Positions 7,608 to 16,555 of a stretch of DNA of 64,000 nt are shown here, piece by piece. The first letter of the stretch is position 1, and each line of letters begins with the position of its first letter. Under the pieces are notes generated by a model. The model was not told where the DNA came from. It did no database searches and saw only the letters and a list, made by a program, of their open reading frames with translations. The translations under genes were made by a program, and so were the position numbers. Source of the DNA: Bacteroidaceae bacterium (lineage in GTDB: Bacteria > Bacteroidota > Bacteroidia > Bacteroidales > Bacteroidaceae); contig JAFTYI010000031.1 of the NCBI GenBank assembly GCA_017464815.1, forward strand, positions 1-64,000, given 5' to 3'.

Positions 7608-8105
7608 TTATTTTCGGGTGAATTCAATGGCCCAGATGCAAAGGGTGGTGAGCAGGGCGCCCGACACCACCTTGAGCAACATCACAAGCGGGTGGGCAAA
7701 GGAAAAGGTGAGCAACAGGATGAGCGCCGTCTGATGGACGAGTGAAGCCATGGAGGCATAGCGGATGAAGGGGCCGGTGCCCATGCTGTGCACGCTGGGT
7801 GAGAAGTCTTCGGCGCCGTCGCGTGGGGCAAAGAGCTTGAGCAGGGTAGGGCGGGAAAAGGCCAACAAGGTGGCCGACGCGGCGTTCACCCCCGGTGTGT
7901 TGGAAAAGATGTCGACGGCCAGGCCGAGGGTGAATCCCCACAGCAGCAGGCTGTAGCGCGACATGTTGGCGTCGAATTTCAGCAGCAGATAGATGTAGAG
8001 GAAGGGGGTGGCGTAGCCAAAGAAGTGTACGTTGTTGAGAATGAGTGCCTGCATGATGACGAGCACCCAGAACCAACCGAAGCGTTTGAGGAATGTGATG
8101 AGCAT
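7608..8105 (-). CDS. mreD: rod shape-determining protein MreD
   Basis: A 165-residue, strongly hydrophobic membrane protein with four to five predicted helices; the N-terminus (FWVLVIMQALILNNVHFFGY) and the GFTLGLAVDIFSNTPGVNAA stretch are typical of MreD. It sits between mreC and mrdA and presumably forms the membrane part of the elongasome. The 70-bp gap to mreC contains the short TATAG-type repeat at 8124-8175. Confidence 0.9.
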   Translation of the reverse strand: MLITFLKRFGWFWVLVIMQALILNNVHFFGYATPFLYIYLLLKFDANMSRYSLLLWGFTLGLAVDIFSNTPGVNAASATLLAFSRPTLLKLFAPRDGAEDFSPSVHSMGTGPFIRYASMASLVHQTALILLLTFSFAHPLVMLLKVVSGALLTTLCIWAIEFTRK

Positions 8106-8123
8106 GTTTGTTTCTTTTGTTTT

Positions 8124-8175
8124 TTATAGTTTTTATAGTTCCTATAGTATCTATAGTTCCTATCGGCTCCTATGG
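8124..8175. repeat. short tandem TATAG-containing repeat between mreC and mreD
   Basis: Near-tandem copies of TATAGTTCC / TATAGTATC / TATAGTTCC fill the intra-operon spacer. On the transcribed strand it reads as repeated ACTATAG blocks. No function can be assigned. Confidence 0.6.
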
Positions 8176-9021
8176 CTATTCCTTTATGGCTTTTGCCTCC
8201 AAGGCGTGCTGCTCTTCTTGGCTCTTGTTAGCGATAATCAGGGCGTTGTCCAAGCAGGCAAAGTCGGTTGACAGTCGGACATGCAGCAGGTAGGAAAGAC
8301 CGTCGTTGCTGTCGGCAATGCTGTCCACCGTGCCCACCATCAGCCCTTGAGGAAAGACGGCGGAGTAGCCGCTGGTGACCACCGTGTCGCCCTTCTGAAA
8401 CAGGGCATGGCGGGGTACATCCTCCAGCAGGGCATGTTGCGAGCTGCCTCCCTTCCATTTCAGGTAACCAAAGTAGTCGTTATGCTTGAATTTGCAGCTG
8501 ATGCTTGATTTGCTGTTGAGCAACGAAATGGCCAGTGAGTAATGCTTGGAGACCATGTAGACGATGCCCACAACGCCATTGCCGTTCACCACGCCCATTT
8601 CGGGTGACACGCCGTCGGCGGCCCCCTTGTCCAGCGTGATGTAGTTGTCGGGCAAGTGCAGGGAGTTGTTGATGACGTGAGTCGGGATGATGTCGTAGCC
8701 GCCTTCTTGCAAAGCGTGGGCGGTTGTCTCCTCCTGTGCGTCAGGCTGTATGTCTTTCAACGCTTCGCGAAGAGCCTTGTTCTCGGCCTGCAGATGGATG
8801 TTGTGGAGGGTCAGCTGGTCGTTGACGGTGCGCAGTTTGAAGAAAGAGGAGACCTCTGCTGAGACGGCATAAATCTGTCCCACCACCCTGTTGGCTGAGG
8901 TGAAACCCACGCTGCCCTGATAGCTGTTGAAGCGAAACAGCAGCAGGAGACTGGCCACCTCCAACAAGAGGAACAGCAGCCAATAGCCGTAGTTGAAAAG
9001 GAAATTCAGCAGATTGCGCAT
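8176..9021 (-). CDS. mreC: rod shape-determining protein MreC
   Basis: 281 residues from the start MRNLLNFLFNYGYWLLF at 9021; the upstream in-frame start would read through the hairpin repeat at 9069-9129. One N-terminal membrane helix, a coiled coil around residues 60-90 and a periplasmic beta domain with the family's GVSPEMGVVNGNGVVGIV stretch are visible. MreC links MreB inside to PBP2 in the periplasm. A hairpin-forming repeat separates it from mreB. Confidence 0.92.
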   Translation of the reverse strand: MRNLLNFLFNYGYWLLFLLLEVASLLLLFRFNSYQGSVGFTSANRVVGQIYAVSAEVSSFFKLRTVNDQLTLHNIHLQAENKALREALKDIQPDAQEETTAHALQEGGYDIIPTHVINNSLHLPDNYITLDKGAADGVSPEMGVVNGNGVVGIVYMVSKHYSLAISLLNSKSSISCKFKHNDYFGYLKWKGGSSQHALLEDVPRHALFQKGDTVVTSGYSAVFPQGLMVGTVDSIADSNDGLSYLLHVRLSTDFACLDNALIIANKSQEEQHALEAKAIKE

Positions 9022-9068
9022 AATATCATTGTTTCGGGGGACGGTCAAAAGCCCCCTCTTTATTCTTA

Positions 9069-9129
9069 AGGCACGGATTACGCGGATAAGACAGAGGGGA
9101 ATCTGTGTCAATCCGTGTAATCCGTGCCT
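9069..9129. repeat. 61-bp foldback repeat between mreB and mreC
   Basis: Arms AGGCACGGATTACGCGGAT (9069-9087) and ATCCGTGTAATCCGTGCCT (9111-9129) pair over 19 positions with one mismatch, and the centre can extend the hairpin. The arm sequence resembles interspersed extragenic repeats found in many bacterial genomes. It lies within the mre transcript, so it could tune mreC expression or act as a partial terminator. Confidence 0.8.
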
Positions 9130-9159
9130 AAATCTGACATCGTCTTATTGTAATTGGAC

Positions 9160-10182
9160 TTATCTCATCAGGAAGGTGAAGTTATCCACGTTCTTCAGGG
9201 CGATGCCTGTGCCGCGTGCCACGCTGTGCAAGGGGTCTTCGGCGATGTGGAACTGGATGTTGATTTTGTCCGTCAGTCGCTTGTCCAATCCGCGGAGCAG
9301 GGCGCCGCCACCAGCCAGCCAGATGCCGTTCTTCACGATGTCGGCATAGAGTTCGGGCGGCGTGTTTTCGAGCGCACTCAGCACGGCCGTCTCAATCTTG
9401 GCAATGGTCTTGTCCAAGCAATGGGCAATCTCCTGATAGCAGACGGGGACCTCCATCGGGAGGGCAGTCACGCGGTTAGGACCATATACAACGTAGTCTT
9501 CGGGAGCATCGTCGCCCAAGTCGGGGAGGGCAGAGCCCACGTGAATCTTGATTCGCTCAGCCATACGCTCGCTGACCTTCACGTTGTGCTGGCGGCTCAT
9601 GTAGGCTTGGATGTCGGATGTGAGGTCGTCACCCGCCGTGCGGATGGAGTTGTTGGACACGATACCGCCGAGTGAGATAACGGCAATCTCGGTGGAGCCA
9701 CCGCCTATGTCTACAATCATGTTGCCTTCAGGCGCCTCCACGTCGATGCCCACGCCGATGGCGGCTGCCATTGGCTCGAACAGCAGATACACGTCGCGTC
9801 CGCCGGCATGTTCGGCACTGTCGCGCACGGCACGCAACTCAACTTCGGTGCTGCCCGAAGGCACTCCGATGACCATGCGCAACGAGGGAGAGAAGAGGCG
9901 GCGTCCGGTGTTCACCATCTTGATGAGGCCGCGCATCATCTGTTCGCAGGCATAGAAGTCAGCAATCACACCGTCGCGCAAGGGGCGGATGGTCTTGATG
10001 TTGTCGTGAGCCTTTTCGTACATCATCTTAGCCTTTCCACCCACGGCAATCATTTTGTCGGAGTGGCGGTCGAGGGCTACAACGGACGGCTCGTCAACAA
10101 CAATCTTTCCGTTGCTGATGATGATGGTGTTGGCAGTGCCAAGGTCCATCGCTATTTCTTGTGTGAAAGAGAATAATCCCAT
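9160..10182 (-). CDS. mreB: rod shape-determining protein MreB
   Basis: A 340-residue actin-like ATPase. The phosphate-1 motif AMDLGTANTIIISNGKIVVD, the phosphate-2 motif IVDIGGGSTEIAVISLGG and FEPMAAAIGVG are all intact. MreB filaments under the inner membrane guide lateral wall synthesis. First gene of the leftward mre operon; purH lies upstream on the same strand, separated by a hairpin at 10200-10253. Confidence 0.96.
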   Translation of the reverse strand: MGLFSFTQEIAMDLGTANTIIISNGKIVVDEPSVVALDRHSDKMIAVGGKAKMMYEKAHDNIKTIRPLRDGVIADFYACEQMMRGLIKMVNTGRRLFSPSLRMVIGVPSGSTEVELRAVRDSAEHAGGRDVYLLFEPMAAAIGVGIDVEAPEGNMIVDIGGGSTEIAVISLGGIVSNNSIRTAGDDLTSDIQAYMSRQHNVKVSERMAERIKIHVGSALPDLGDDAPEDYVVYGPNRVTALPMEVPVCYQEIAHCLDKTIAKIETAVLSALENTPPELYADIVKNGIWLAGGGALLRGLDKRLTDKINIQFHIAEDPLHSVARGTGIALKNVDNFTFLMR

Positions 10183-10199
10183 GTCTTTGTTTGTTATTT

Positions 10200-10253
10200 A
10201 GTGAAGAGTGAAGAATCTTAATGTGTTGACTATTTGATTCTTCACTTTTCACT
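10200..10253 (-). terminator. hairpin between purH and mreB
   Basis: Arms AGTGAAGAGTGAAGAATC (10200-10217) and GATTCTTCACTTTTCACT (10236-10253) pair over 18 positions with one wobble. It follows the purH stop on the minus strand, so it can end purH transcription. The T run is weak, so partial readthrough into mreB is possible. Confidence 0.6.
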
Positions 10254-10271
10254 CTTAGTTCTTCGTTTTTT

Positions 10272-11798
10272 TTAGTGCTTAAAGTGACGGAATCCCGTTG
10301 TTACCATGGCGATGCCGTGCTCGTTGCAGTATTGGAACGAGAGTTCGTCCTTCACCGAGCCACCAGGTTGGATAACGGCGGTGATGCCTTCGTTGCCGGC
10401 AATCTCCACGCAGTCGGGGAAGGGGAAGAAGGCGTCGCTGGCCATGACGGCACCCTGAAGGTCGAAGCCGAAGCCCTTGGCCTTCTCGATGGCGTGCTTC
10501 AAGGCGTCCACGCGTGAGGTCTGACCCACACCGCTGGCGCAAAGCTGCTTGTTCTTAGCCAATACGATGGCGTTGCTCTTGCTGTTCTTCACAATCTTGT
10601 TGGCGAAGAGCATATCCTCTACCTCCTGAGCAGTGGCTGCTTTATCGGTAACCTGTTTCAGGTCTTCGGGAGTTTCGGTCTTCAGGTCGCGGTCCTGCAC
10701 GAGCACGCCGTTCAGCACCGAACGGTATTGCTTCTTGGGCAACTGCACACCCTCCTTGCGGACAAGGATGATGCGGTTCTTCTTCTGTCCGAGGATTTCC
10801 AAAGCATCCACGTCGTAGTCGGGGGCAATGATGATTTCAAAGAAAATCTTGTTCACCTCTTCGGCCGTCTCCTTGTCGATGACAGCGTTGGTAATCAACA
10901 CACCGCCGAAAGCTGACACGGGGTCGCCGGCGAGGGCATCCTTCCATGCGTCAACCAAGGTGGGACGTGAGGCAAGGCCGCAAGCGTTGTTGTGCTTCAG
11001 GATGGCGAAGGTCACTTCGTCGAATTCGTCAATCAGGTCAACGGCTGCATTGATGTCGAGCAGGTTGTTGTAGGAGATTTCCTTGCCATGAATCTGGTCA
11101 AACATGGCTTCGAAGTCGCCGAAGAAAGCACCCTGCTGATGGGGGTTCTCGCCGTAGCGGAGTGACTTGGGACACTCAACGGCGGCGCGGAAGGCCGAGC
11201 CGTTGTCGCCATCGAAGTAGTTGAAGATGGCTGAGTCGTAGTGAGAAGAGACGGCGAAAGCCTCCTTGGCAAACCAGCGGCGCTCTTCGAGGGTTGTCTC
11301 TGCGCCGTGGTCGTTCAAGATGTCGGCCAACGGCTGATACTGGGCCTTGCTGGCTACGATGACAACATCCTTGAAGTTCTTGGCTCCGGCACGGATGAGT
11401 GAGATGCCGCCTATGTCAATCTTCTCGATGATGGCAGCCTCCTCGGCGCCTGATGCTACGGTAGCTTCAAACGGATAGAGGTCAACGATGACGAGGTCTA
11501 TTTCGGGGATTTCGTATTGTTCAATCTGTTGGATGTCCTCCTCCAGGTGGCGACGGCAGAGGATTCCGCCGAACACCTTCGGGTGAAGGGTCTTTACGCG
11601 ACCTCCCAGGATGGAGGGGTATGAAGTGAGGTCTTCCACTGCTTTGCAGGGGTAACCCAATGATTCGATAAACTGACGGGTGCCTCCGGTTGAGAGGAAC
11701 TCCACTCCTTCTTCGTGCAGTTTGGTAATAATTTCATCCAAACCTTCTTTGTGATAAACCGATACAAGTGCGGTCTTGATTCTTTTCGTTTCAGACAT
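10272..11798 (-). CDS. purH: bifunctional AICAR transformylase / IMP cyclohydrolase
   Basis: A 508-residue PurH of usual length. The N-terminal MGS-like cyclohydrolase domain has VSVYHKEGLDEIITKLHEEG and STGGTRQFIE; the C-terminal transformylase domain includes ECPKSLRYGENPHQQGAFFG and the ILKHNNACGLA stretch. It carries out the last two steps of IMP synthesis with 10-formyltetrahydrofolate. It appears to be a single-gene unit upstream of the mre operon; a -7-like TATTTTTG lies about 30 bp before the start without a convincing -33. Confidence 0.96.
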   Translation of the reverse strand: MSETKRIKTALVSVYHKEGLDEIITKLHEEGVEFLSTGGTRQFIESLGYPCKAVEDLTSYPSILGGRVKTLHPKVFGGILCRRHLEEDIQQIEQYEIPEIDLVIVDLYPFEATVASGAEEAAIIEKIDIGGISLIRAGAKNFKDVVIVASKAQYQPLADILNDHGAETTLEERRWFAKEAFAVSSHYDSAIFNYFDGDNGSAFRAAVECPKSLRYGENPHQQGAFFGDFEAMFDQIHGKEISYNNLLDINAAVDLIDEFDEVTFAILKHNNACGLASRPTLVDAWKDALAGDPVSAFGGVLITNAVIDKETAEEVNKIFFEIIIAPDYDVDALEILGQKKNRIILVRKEGVQLPKKQYRSVLNGVLVQDRDLKTETPEDLKQVTDKAATAQEVEDMLFANKIVKNSKSNAIVLAKNKQLCASGVGQTSRVDALKHAIEKAKGFGFDLQGAVMASDAFFPFPDCVEIAGNEGITAVIQPGGSVKDELSFQYCNEHGIAMVTTGFRHFKH

Positions 11799-11887
11799 GT
11801 CTTATGCTATTAAGTTATTAGACGGCAAAAATAACGATTTTCACGCTAATAGCAGGCATGTTCTGCCAGGAAAATAGCAAATATTTG

Positions 11888-12919
11888 TTATTTTAACGGA
11901 TATGTGAACGTAATGTCCTCGGATTGGATGCTGAATGTGCCTCCAAAATGCTCGATGAACAATTGGGCAATCTTCTGACGGATGGAGTTCAGCGAGTCCT
12001 CTTCGGCATTCTTTGTCATGGGCGAATTCTCGATACTTATCTGCAGGAAGGATGAGTTTTCTTTACATCTCGACAGGCTCAAGGTGGCATGTTCGCCCTC
12101 GGCTTGCTCCACTTTGTGAAGCGGGGTATACAGCATCTCTGACAGGAGTTGGGTCAGGCGTGCGACATCGGTGTGGATGATGTCCTTGCCCTCCTCCTCG
12201 GTGGAGCTGAAGTATATCTTGACGCTCTTCGTCTCGTCATGCAGGCGGACGATGCTGATTGCATCCTGGCAGATTTGGGTCAGGCTGTAATCCGAAAGGC
12301 TGTATTTCATCATGCCTGACTCCAAGCGCGAGAGATCGAGCACGGCGTTCACCAGTTGTTGCAGCTCTTGTGAGTTGTTCTGTATGGCTTCGGAGATGGC
12401 CTTCACGTCCTCGGCTTCAATCAGTTCGGGGTTGTTTGCAAGGATTTCCGAGAGACCCATCACACTGTTCAGCGGAGTGCGGATTTTGTAGCTGACATCT
12501 TGCAGGAAGCGGGCTTTGGTGGTGTTGATGTCCTCGGTGTTTGCCAGCAATTCCTGAATCTTCTTCTCGTTTTCCTGTTCGCTCTGATAGAGCTGGTACA
12601 TCCGTCGGATGGCGTAAATCAAGAAGAAGCCGAAGATGATGAGGATGAGAATCAAAACACTGTAAATCAGGCTCGACGTCTTTGTGTATCGTGTCTGTAG
12701 GGCCTTGGCCTGAAACGAGTTGTTGAGCTGGTTGATGAGGCTGTGGTAGAAGGCATTCTCTTCGGCATTCTGAAGAGCCAGATGCTCGCTGTATTGCTTG
12801 ATTTTCTCCTCCGCAGGCAAGTTGGCAACGGCTTGTTCGATGCTGTCCACGGGGGTGTTGGCCAATGTGCTTCCCGCCAACCCCATAATCAAGAAAAGTA
12901 TAAGTCGGATTCGTCTCAT
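11888..12919 (-). CDS. degenerate histidine kinase-like membrane protein (no phospho-acceptor His)
   Basis: 343 residues: signal peptide (MRRIRLILFLIMGLAG), a periplasmic stretch, one membrane helix (about 83-104), then a sequence aligning with the dimerisation domain of a histidine kinase. Where the neighbour has SHEIRTPLN, this protein reads S-Y144-K-I-R-T-P-L-N, so the phosphorylated His is Tyr and the next Glu is Lys. The ATP-binding part lacks recognisable N, G1 and G2 boxes. Its start overlaps the stop of the intact kinase by 4 nt (ATGA), so the two are co-expressed. It probably acts, if at all, as a non-catalytic partner or regulator of that kinase. Confidence 0.8.
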   Translation of the reverse strand: MRRIRLILFLIMGLAGSTLANTPVDSIEQAVANLPAEEKIKQYSEHLALQNAEENAFYHSLINQLNNSFQAKALQTRYTKTSSLIYSVLILILIIFGFFLIYAIRRMYQLYQSEQENEKKIQELLANTEDINTTKARFLQDVSYKIRTPLNSVMGLSEILANNPELIEAEDVKAISEAIQNNSQELQQLVNAVLDLSRLESGMMKYSLSDYSLTQICQDAISIVRLHDETKSVKIYFSSTEEEGKDIIHTDVARLTQLLSEMLYTPLHKVEQAEGEHATLSLSRCKENSSFLQISIENSPMTKNAEEDSLNSIRQKIAQLFIEHFGGTFSIQSEDITFTYPLK

Positions 12920-14769
12920 AATGTCTGTTTTTTAGGTATGGGATGTGAGAATACGAAGCGTGCTCCCTTGGTGTAGGAGGAGTCAATCCAGATGTCTCCG
13001 CCCAAGCGGTGGATAATCGATTGGCAGATGGAGAGGCCAAGGCCTGTGCCGCTGACATTCTCGTGCAGTTTTTCGAAGCGCGAGAAGACTGATTTCTGCT
13101 TCTCCAGGGGGATGCCGCATCCCGTGTCGGTGACGGCAAACAGGGCATGTTCGTGCTGCTTGTCTATCGTGAGCGAAAGGGTGATGGTGCCCTCCTTGGT
13201 AAACTTGGTGGCGTTGATGAGCAGGTTTATCAGCATCTGTCTCAGGCGGTTTTCATCGGTGTGGAGGATGAGCTCCTTCACATCGCTTTCAAACACGAGG
13301 CGTGCGTTGCTCGAGTGCTTGATGTTCTGCAACATGTTGATGAGCGAGCGTCCGATGCTCACCACGTCGTGGTTTTCGAAGCTGAAGCTCATCTTCTCGA
13401 TGTCGAGGTTCGACAAGTCAAGCACGTCGTTGAGCAACTTCAGCAACAGCATCGAGTTTTCGCGGATGATGTTGTTGCATTCGCTGCGCATCTCCATGTC
13501 CATGTCGGGTTGTGAGATGAGGATTTCCGAGAAGCCCGAGATGGCGTTCAGCGGTGTGCGTATCTCGTGGCTCATGTTCGAGAGGAAGAGGCTCTTTGCC
13601 TGGATGCTCTCGTCGGCTCTTCTTTGTGCCTCCTGTAGCTTGATGGTCGATTTCTTCAGTTTGCGGTGCAGGCGGCGCTGGTTGATGATGCCCAGTGCAA
13701 TCAGCAACAATCCGCCGATGCCAATCCAGAAGGCATATTGCAACAGGTCGTGGCGATTCTTCCACAACTGGTATTCAAGTTCGTCGATGCGTTGTTCCTC
13801 CTTCAGTATCACCTCTTCCCTGTCCATGCTGAGGTTTGTCAGCGAATCCTTCAGCGCCACGGCTGTGCGGTAGTAGGGGAGGGACTCTTCCAGCTTTCCG
13901 GCATCCCTCATGATGTCGCCTGCCCGTGTGTAGGCGTTCAACTCCCAATGGCGGTTTTTCAGCTTTTTGCATTCGTCGATGTAGGTTTGGGCGTGATGCA
14001 TGGCCTTGTCGTATTCTTTCACGGCCGTGTGGTAGTTGCGGCGGAGCAGATGGTGGATGGCGGTGTAGCCGTAGGAGGATTGCAGTGTCTTGTCCTCCTC
14101 GAACTCCGTCATCAGGCGGTGGCAGTACTCCGTTTCGCCGAAGTAGAGATAAGCCAGTGCTTTCCACGTGGCGTAGCGTATCTGGATGTTGTGAGGCAAC
14201 GTGTGCAGTCCTTCCACGGCATTCAGCCGTTCGATTTTGTCGATGCGCAACATGGCTTGGTTGAAGCTCTTCTGGATGACGTTCAACTCCAGCAGATGCA
14301 GGTGTATGCGTGTTTGCAGGATGCGGTTTTGGGGCAACAACTCAAAGGCGTCCAGCAGGCGTTCGCGGGCTTTGGCAAACAGGTTCAGCTCGATGTCGAT
14401 GTTTGAGAGGGTCAGGAAGTAGATACCTTCGTCGAAGTTGCAATCGGCGTCTTCCAGCAGTTTTCGGGCCTCGTTGAAGGCCAATGCGTTGTGGCCGCTC
14501 ATGATGTGGAGGTCGGCACGGATGTGGTGAATCATTGCCTCTCCTGAACAATCGTTGTCCAGCGAGCAGATGCGTTCGAGGCTGTCAAGTTCCTCGAAGA
14601 TGGCGGAGATGCTTTTCTCCTTTGGGAGGAAAAAAAGGCTGTCGTCCAACTCCACCAGTCGGGCGGTCATGGGACTGATGTCATCGTTCTTTCCGTGACA
14701 CGAAAGACATATCGCACACACGATGTATAGCGGTATGAAAGCAAGCGATCGTATGAGTTTTCTCTTCAT
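12916..14769 (-). CDS. TPR-type sensor histidine kinase
   Basis: 617 residues from MKRKLIRSLAFIPLYIVCAI. An N-terminal signal sequence ending L-S-C (possible lipobox) is followed by about 300 residues of TPR-like helices, a membrane helix near 346-364, a coiled coil and a complete kinase core: H-box SHEIRTPLNAI (His401), N-box with LINLLINATKFTKEG, G1 TDTGCGIP and G2 GTGLGLSI. No receiver domain or adjacent response regulator is present, so its partner is unknown. It is transcribed together with the degenerate kinase. A -7 TAACTTTG lies just upstream of the start. Confidence 0.88.
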   Translation of the reverse strand: MKRKLIRSLAFIPLYIVCAICLSCHGKNDDISPMTARLVELDDSLFFLPKEKSISAIFEELDSLERICSLDNDCSGEAMIHHIRADLHIMSGHNALAFNEARKLLEDADCNFDEGIYFLTLSNIDIELNLFAKARERLLDAFELLPQNRILQTRIHLHLLELNVIQKSFNQAMLRIDKIERLNAVEGLHTLPHNIQIRYATWKALAYLYFGETEYCHRLMTEFEEDKTLQSSYGYTAIHHLLRRNYHTAVKEYDKAMHHAQTYIDECKKLKNRHWELNAYTRAGDIMRDAGKLEESLPYYRTAVALKDSLTNLSMDREEVILKEEQRIDELEYQLWKNRHDLLQYAFWIGIGGLLLIALGIINQRRLHRKLKKSTIKLQEAQRRADESIQAKSLFLSNMSHEIRTPLNAISGFSEILISQPDMDMEMRSECNNIIRENSMLLLKLLNDVLDLSNLDIEKMSFSFENHDVVSIGRSLINMLQNIKHSSNARLVFESDVKELILHTDENRLRQMLINLLINATKFTKEGTITLSLTIDKQHEHALFAVTDTGCGIPLEKQKSVFSRFEKLHENVSGTGLGLSICQSIIHRLGGDIWIDSSYTKGARFVFSHPIPKKQTL

Positions 14770-14809
14770 GGTGTGCAAAGTTACAGAAAAACTTCATACG
14801 ACGAGCTTT

Positions 14810-16555
14810 TTAGAGCGAATCTTTGCAGTTTTTCTCCACTTTTTCAATAAAGTCATTCACCAAAGTTCCGTCCATATCGCCCAAAGCCAACTCTTTGCGG
14901 GCATCGGCTATCAACAGGTGCTTCCATTCATCGATAGCAACCTCGGCCTCGTTTTGTAGAGTACCGTCGGTAAACTTCTGGCCGAACAGACGTGTCAGCA
15001 TAGCGGCTCCCCATTGTTGCGACAGGGTGGTGTAGAAGGCGTTTGCCTCATCCCAAGGATTTGCCTCCCTTAGCTCTGGGTTAAGGGTACCATAGCCTTG
15101 GGTTAACAGTTCCTCAACCATAGGCAGACCTGCCACGTCTATCCAATGCCAGTCGTATGCCTCTTCGCGAATGTCACTTGTGGGCGTAATCTTATGTGCA
15201 TACATGCGGATGGCTAACTCATAGCGTTGCAATCCCTTCTGCAAGGCGCTCTTGCGGATGAATGTGCCGTTGTAGGGATACTCCTCCGTCTCTGTGCCGT
15301 ATCTCTCTTGAAGGGCTTTCAGGACTTCCACCCCTTTGAATACGCTCTGCATGACGATGGGCGACAGAAATTCGTACTCTCCCACGTAAGGTGAACTCCC
15401 GCGTTCTTTCCATTTCATCACGTCGCGGAAGGTTCCTGCTGTGCCCAAATTTATACCAGGTACGGAAAAAACTTTTTCCCCGTCTGCAATAACGTATGAG
15501 AAGGGCAATGCCGATAAGTTGGGATGTGTCTTCACCTTGCCCATCACCATGGTGAAGGGGGCCGTCTGCATCGGCCACAGGATGTGGCTTCCCGAGGCCG
15601 TCTTCGAGCCACGTGCCAATGTGCCGTGGTGTACGGGGCCAAGTTTGTAGGCGTGGTTGCTTTGGTTGGTGTTCGAGCCGGCGTTGTAAAACGAGAATTC
15701 GCCACCGATGAGCAGTGTCGATTTGTGGTGACTCACCGTGTGGGGGCCAGCAAAGATGGCACACGCCTCGCCACAAAACATCTCGCAATGGTGGCTGAAG
15801 TAGCAGTTCTCGGCCATGAATCCCTTGCCTATCTTGCAATCGTTGGTGGTGATGACATGGTAGAGCTTCGCTCCGTCGGTCACCTTGGTGCGGGGGCCGA
15901 TGAAGAACTTGTGGGCAATCACCTGTGTGCCGACGTAGGCATCCTCCTCTATGAATCCGTCTTCCAGATGTGCGGCACCTTCAATGTGGACACAATAACT
16001 GATATTTACGTTACGTAGAGTTCCGCAATTCCTAATTGTTGCTCCATCATCTATGAATGCGACAGGAGGGTTTTTGGTGTCGTCATCTTCATCTTCATCA
16101 TCTTCATCATTTTCATCCTCATCCTCCTCCTCATCCTCCTCCTCATCCTCATCATCTTCTTCTAAGAGAAATTCATCGACGTGTGGATATTGCGGATAGT
16201 GTGCATTCAACCAATCCAATTGCTCATTAGGGGAGAGGGTAAAATGGATATTCGGTTCACCTGCTTCGTTGCCTACGGTGATGCCCTCTCGGGCAAGACT
16301 TGTGTCTATCCACTTGTCGCAGGTGATTTCGTTCACGCGGCAGATTTCCACTTTGCCTTCGATGACGATGTTCTTTATGAGACCTACATGACTTATGCTC
16401 ACATCTCCTCCTATTTCCACTAAGCCTTCAAAGTGGGTGTGGCGCACGTGGTCGGTGGAAAAATTCTCATCGACCAAAACCTTTGTCCAGTCTTCGGCCG
16501 AGCATCCTTGTTGCTCGAGGCGCTTGATTTCTTCGGTGGTCAGTTGTCTTTTCAT
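14810..16555 (-). CDS. DUF4954 protein, left-handed beta-helix like, with acidic insert
   Basis: A 581-residue protein whose middle has many short I/V-x-x repeats (hexapeptide, left-handed beta-helix pattern), such as stretches around residues 165-330, as in nucleotidyl- or acyltransferase-like DUF4954 proteins of Bacteroidales. The substrate is unknown. Residues 132-159 are almost only Asp and Glu, encoded by a GAT/GAA/GAG microsatellite-like tract at about 16075-16160. Its start overlaps the hflX stop by one base (TAATG), so it is translationally coupled to hflX. Confidence 0.75.
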   Translation of the reverse strand: MKRQLTTEEIKRLEQQGCSAEDWTKVLVDENFSTDHVRHTHFEGLVEIGGDVSISHVGLIKNIVIEGKVEICRVNEITCDKWIDTSLAREGITVGNEAGEPNIHFTLSPNEQLDWLNAHYPQYPHVDEFLLEEDDEDEEEDEEEDEDENDEDDEDEDDDTKNPPVAFIDDGATIRNCGTLRNVNISYCVHIEGAAHLEDGFIEEDAYVGTQVIAHKFFIGPRTKVTDGAKLYHVITTNDCKIGKGFMAENCYFSHHCEMFCGEACAIFAGPHTVSHHKSTLLIGGEFSFYNAGSNTNQSNHAYKLGPVHHGTLARGSKTASGSHILWPMQTAPFTMVMGKVKTHPNLSALPFSYVIADGEKVFSVPGINLGTAGTFRDVMKWKERGSSPYVGEYEFLSPIVMQSVFKGVEVLKALQERYGTETEEYPYNGTFIRKSALQKGLQRYELAIRMYAHKITPTSDIREEAYDWHWIDVAGLPMVEELLTQGYGTLNPELREANPWDEANAFYTTLSQQWGAAMLTRLFGQKFTDGTLQNEAEVAIDEWKHLLIADARKELALGDMDGTLVNDFIEKVEKNCKDSL

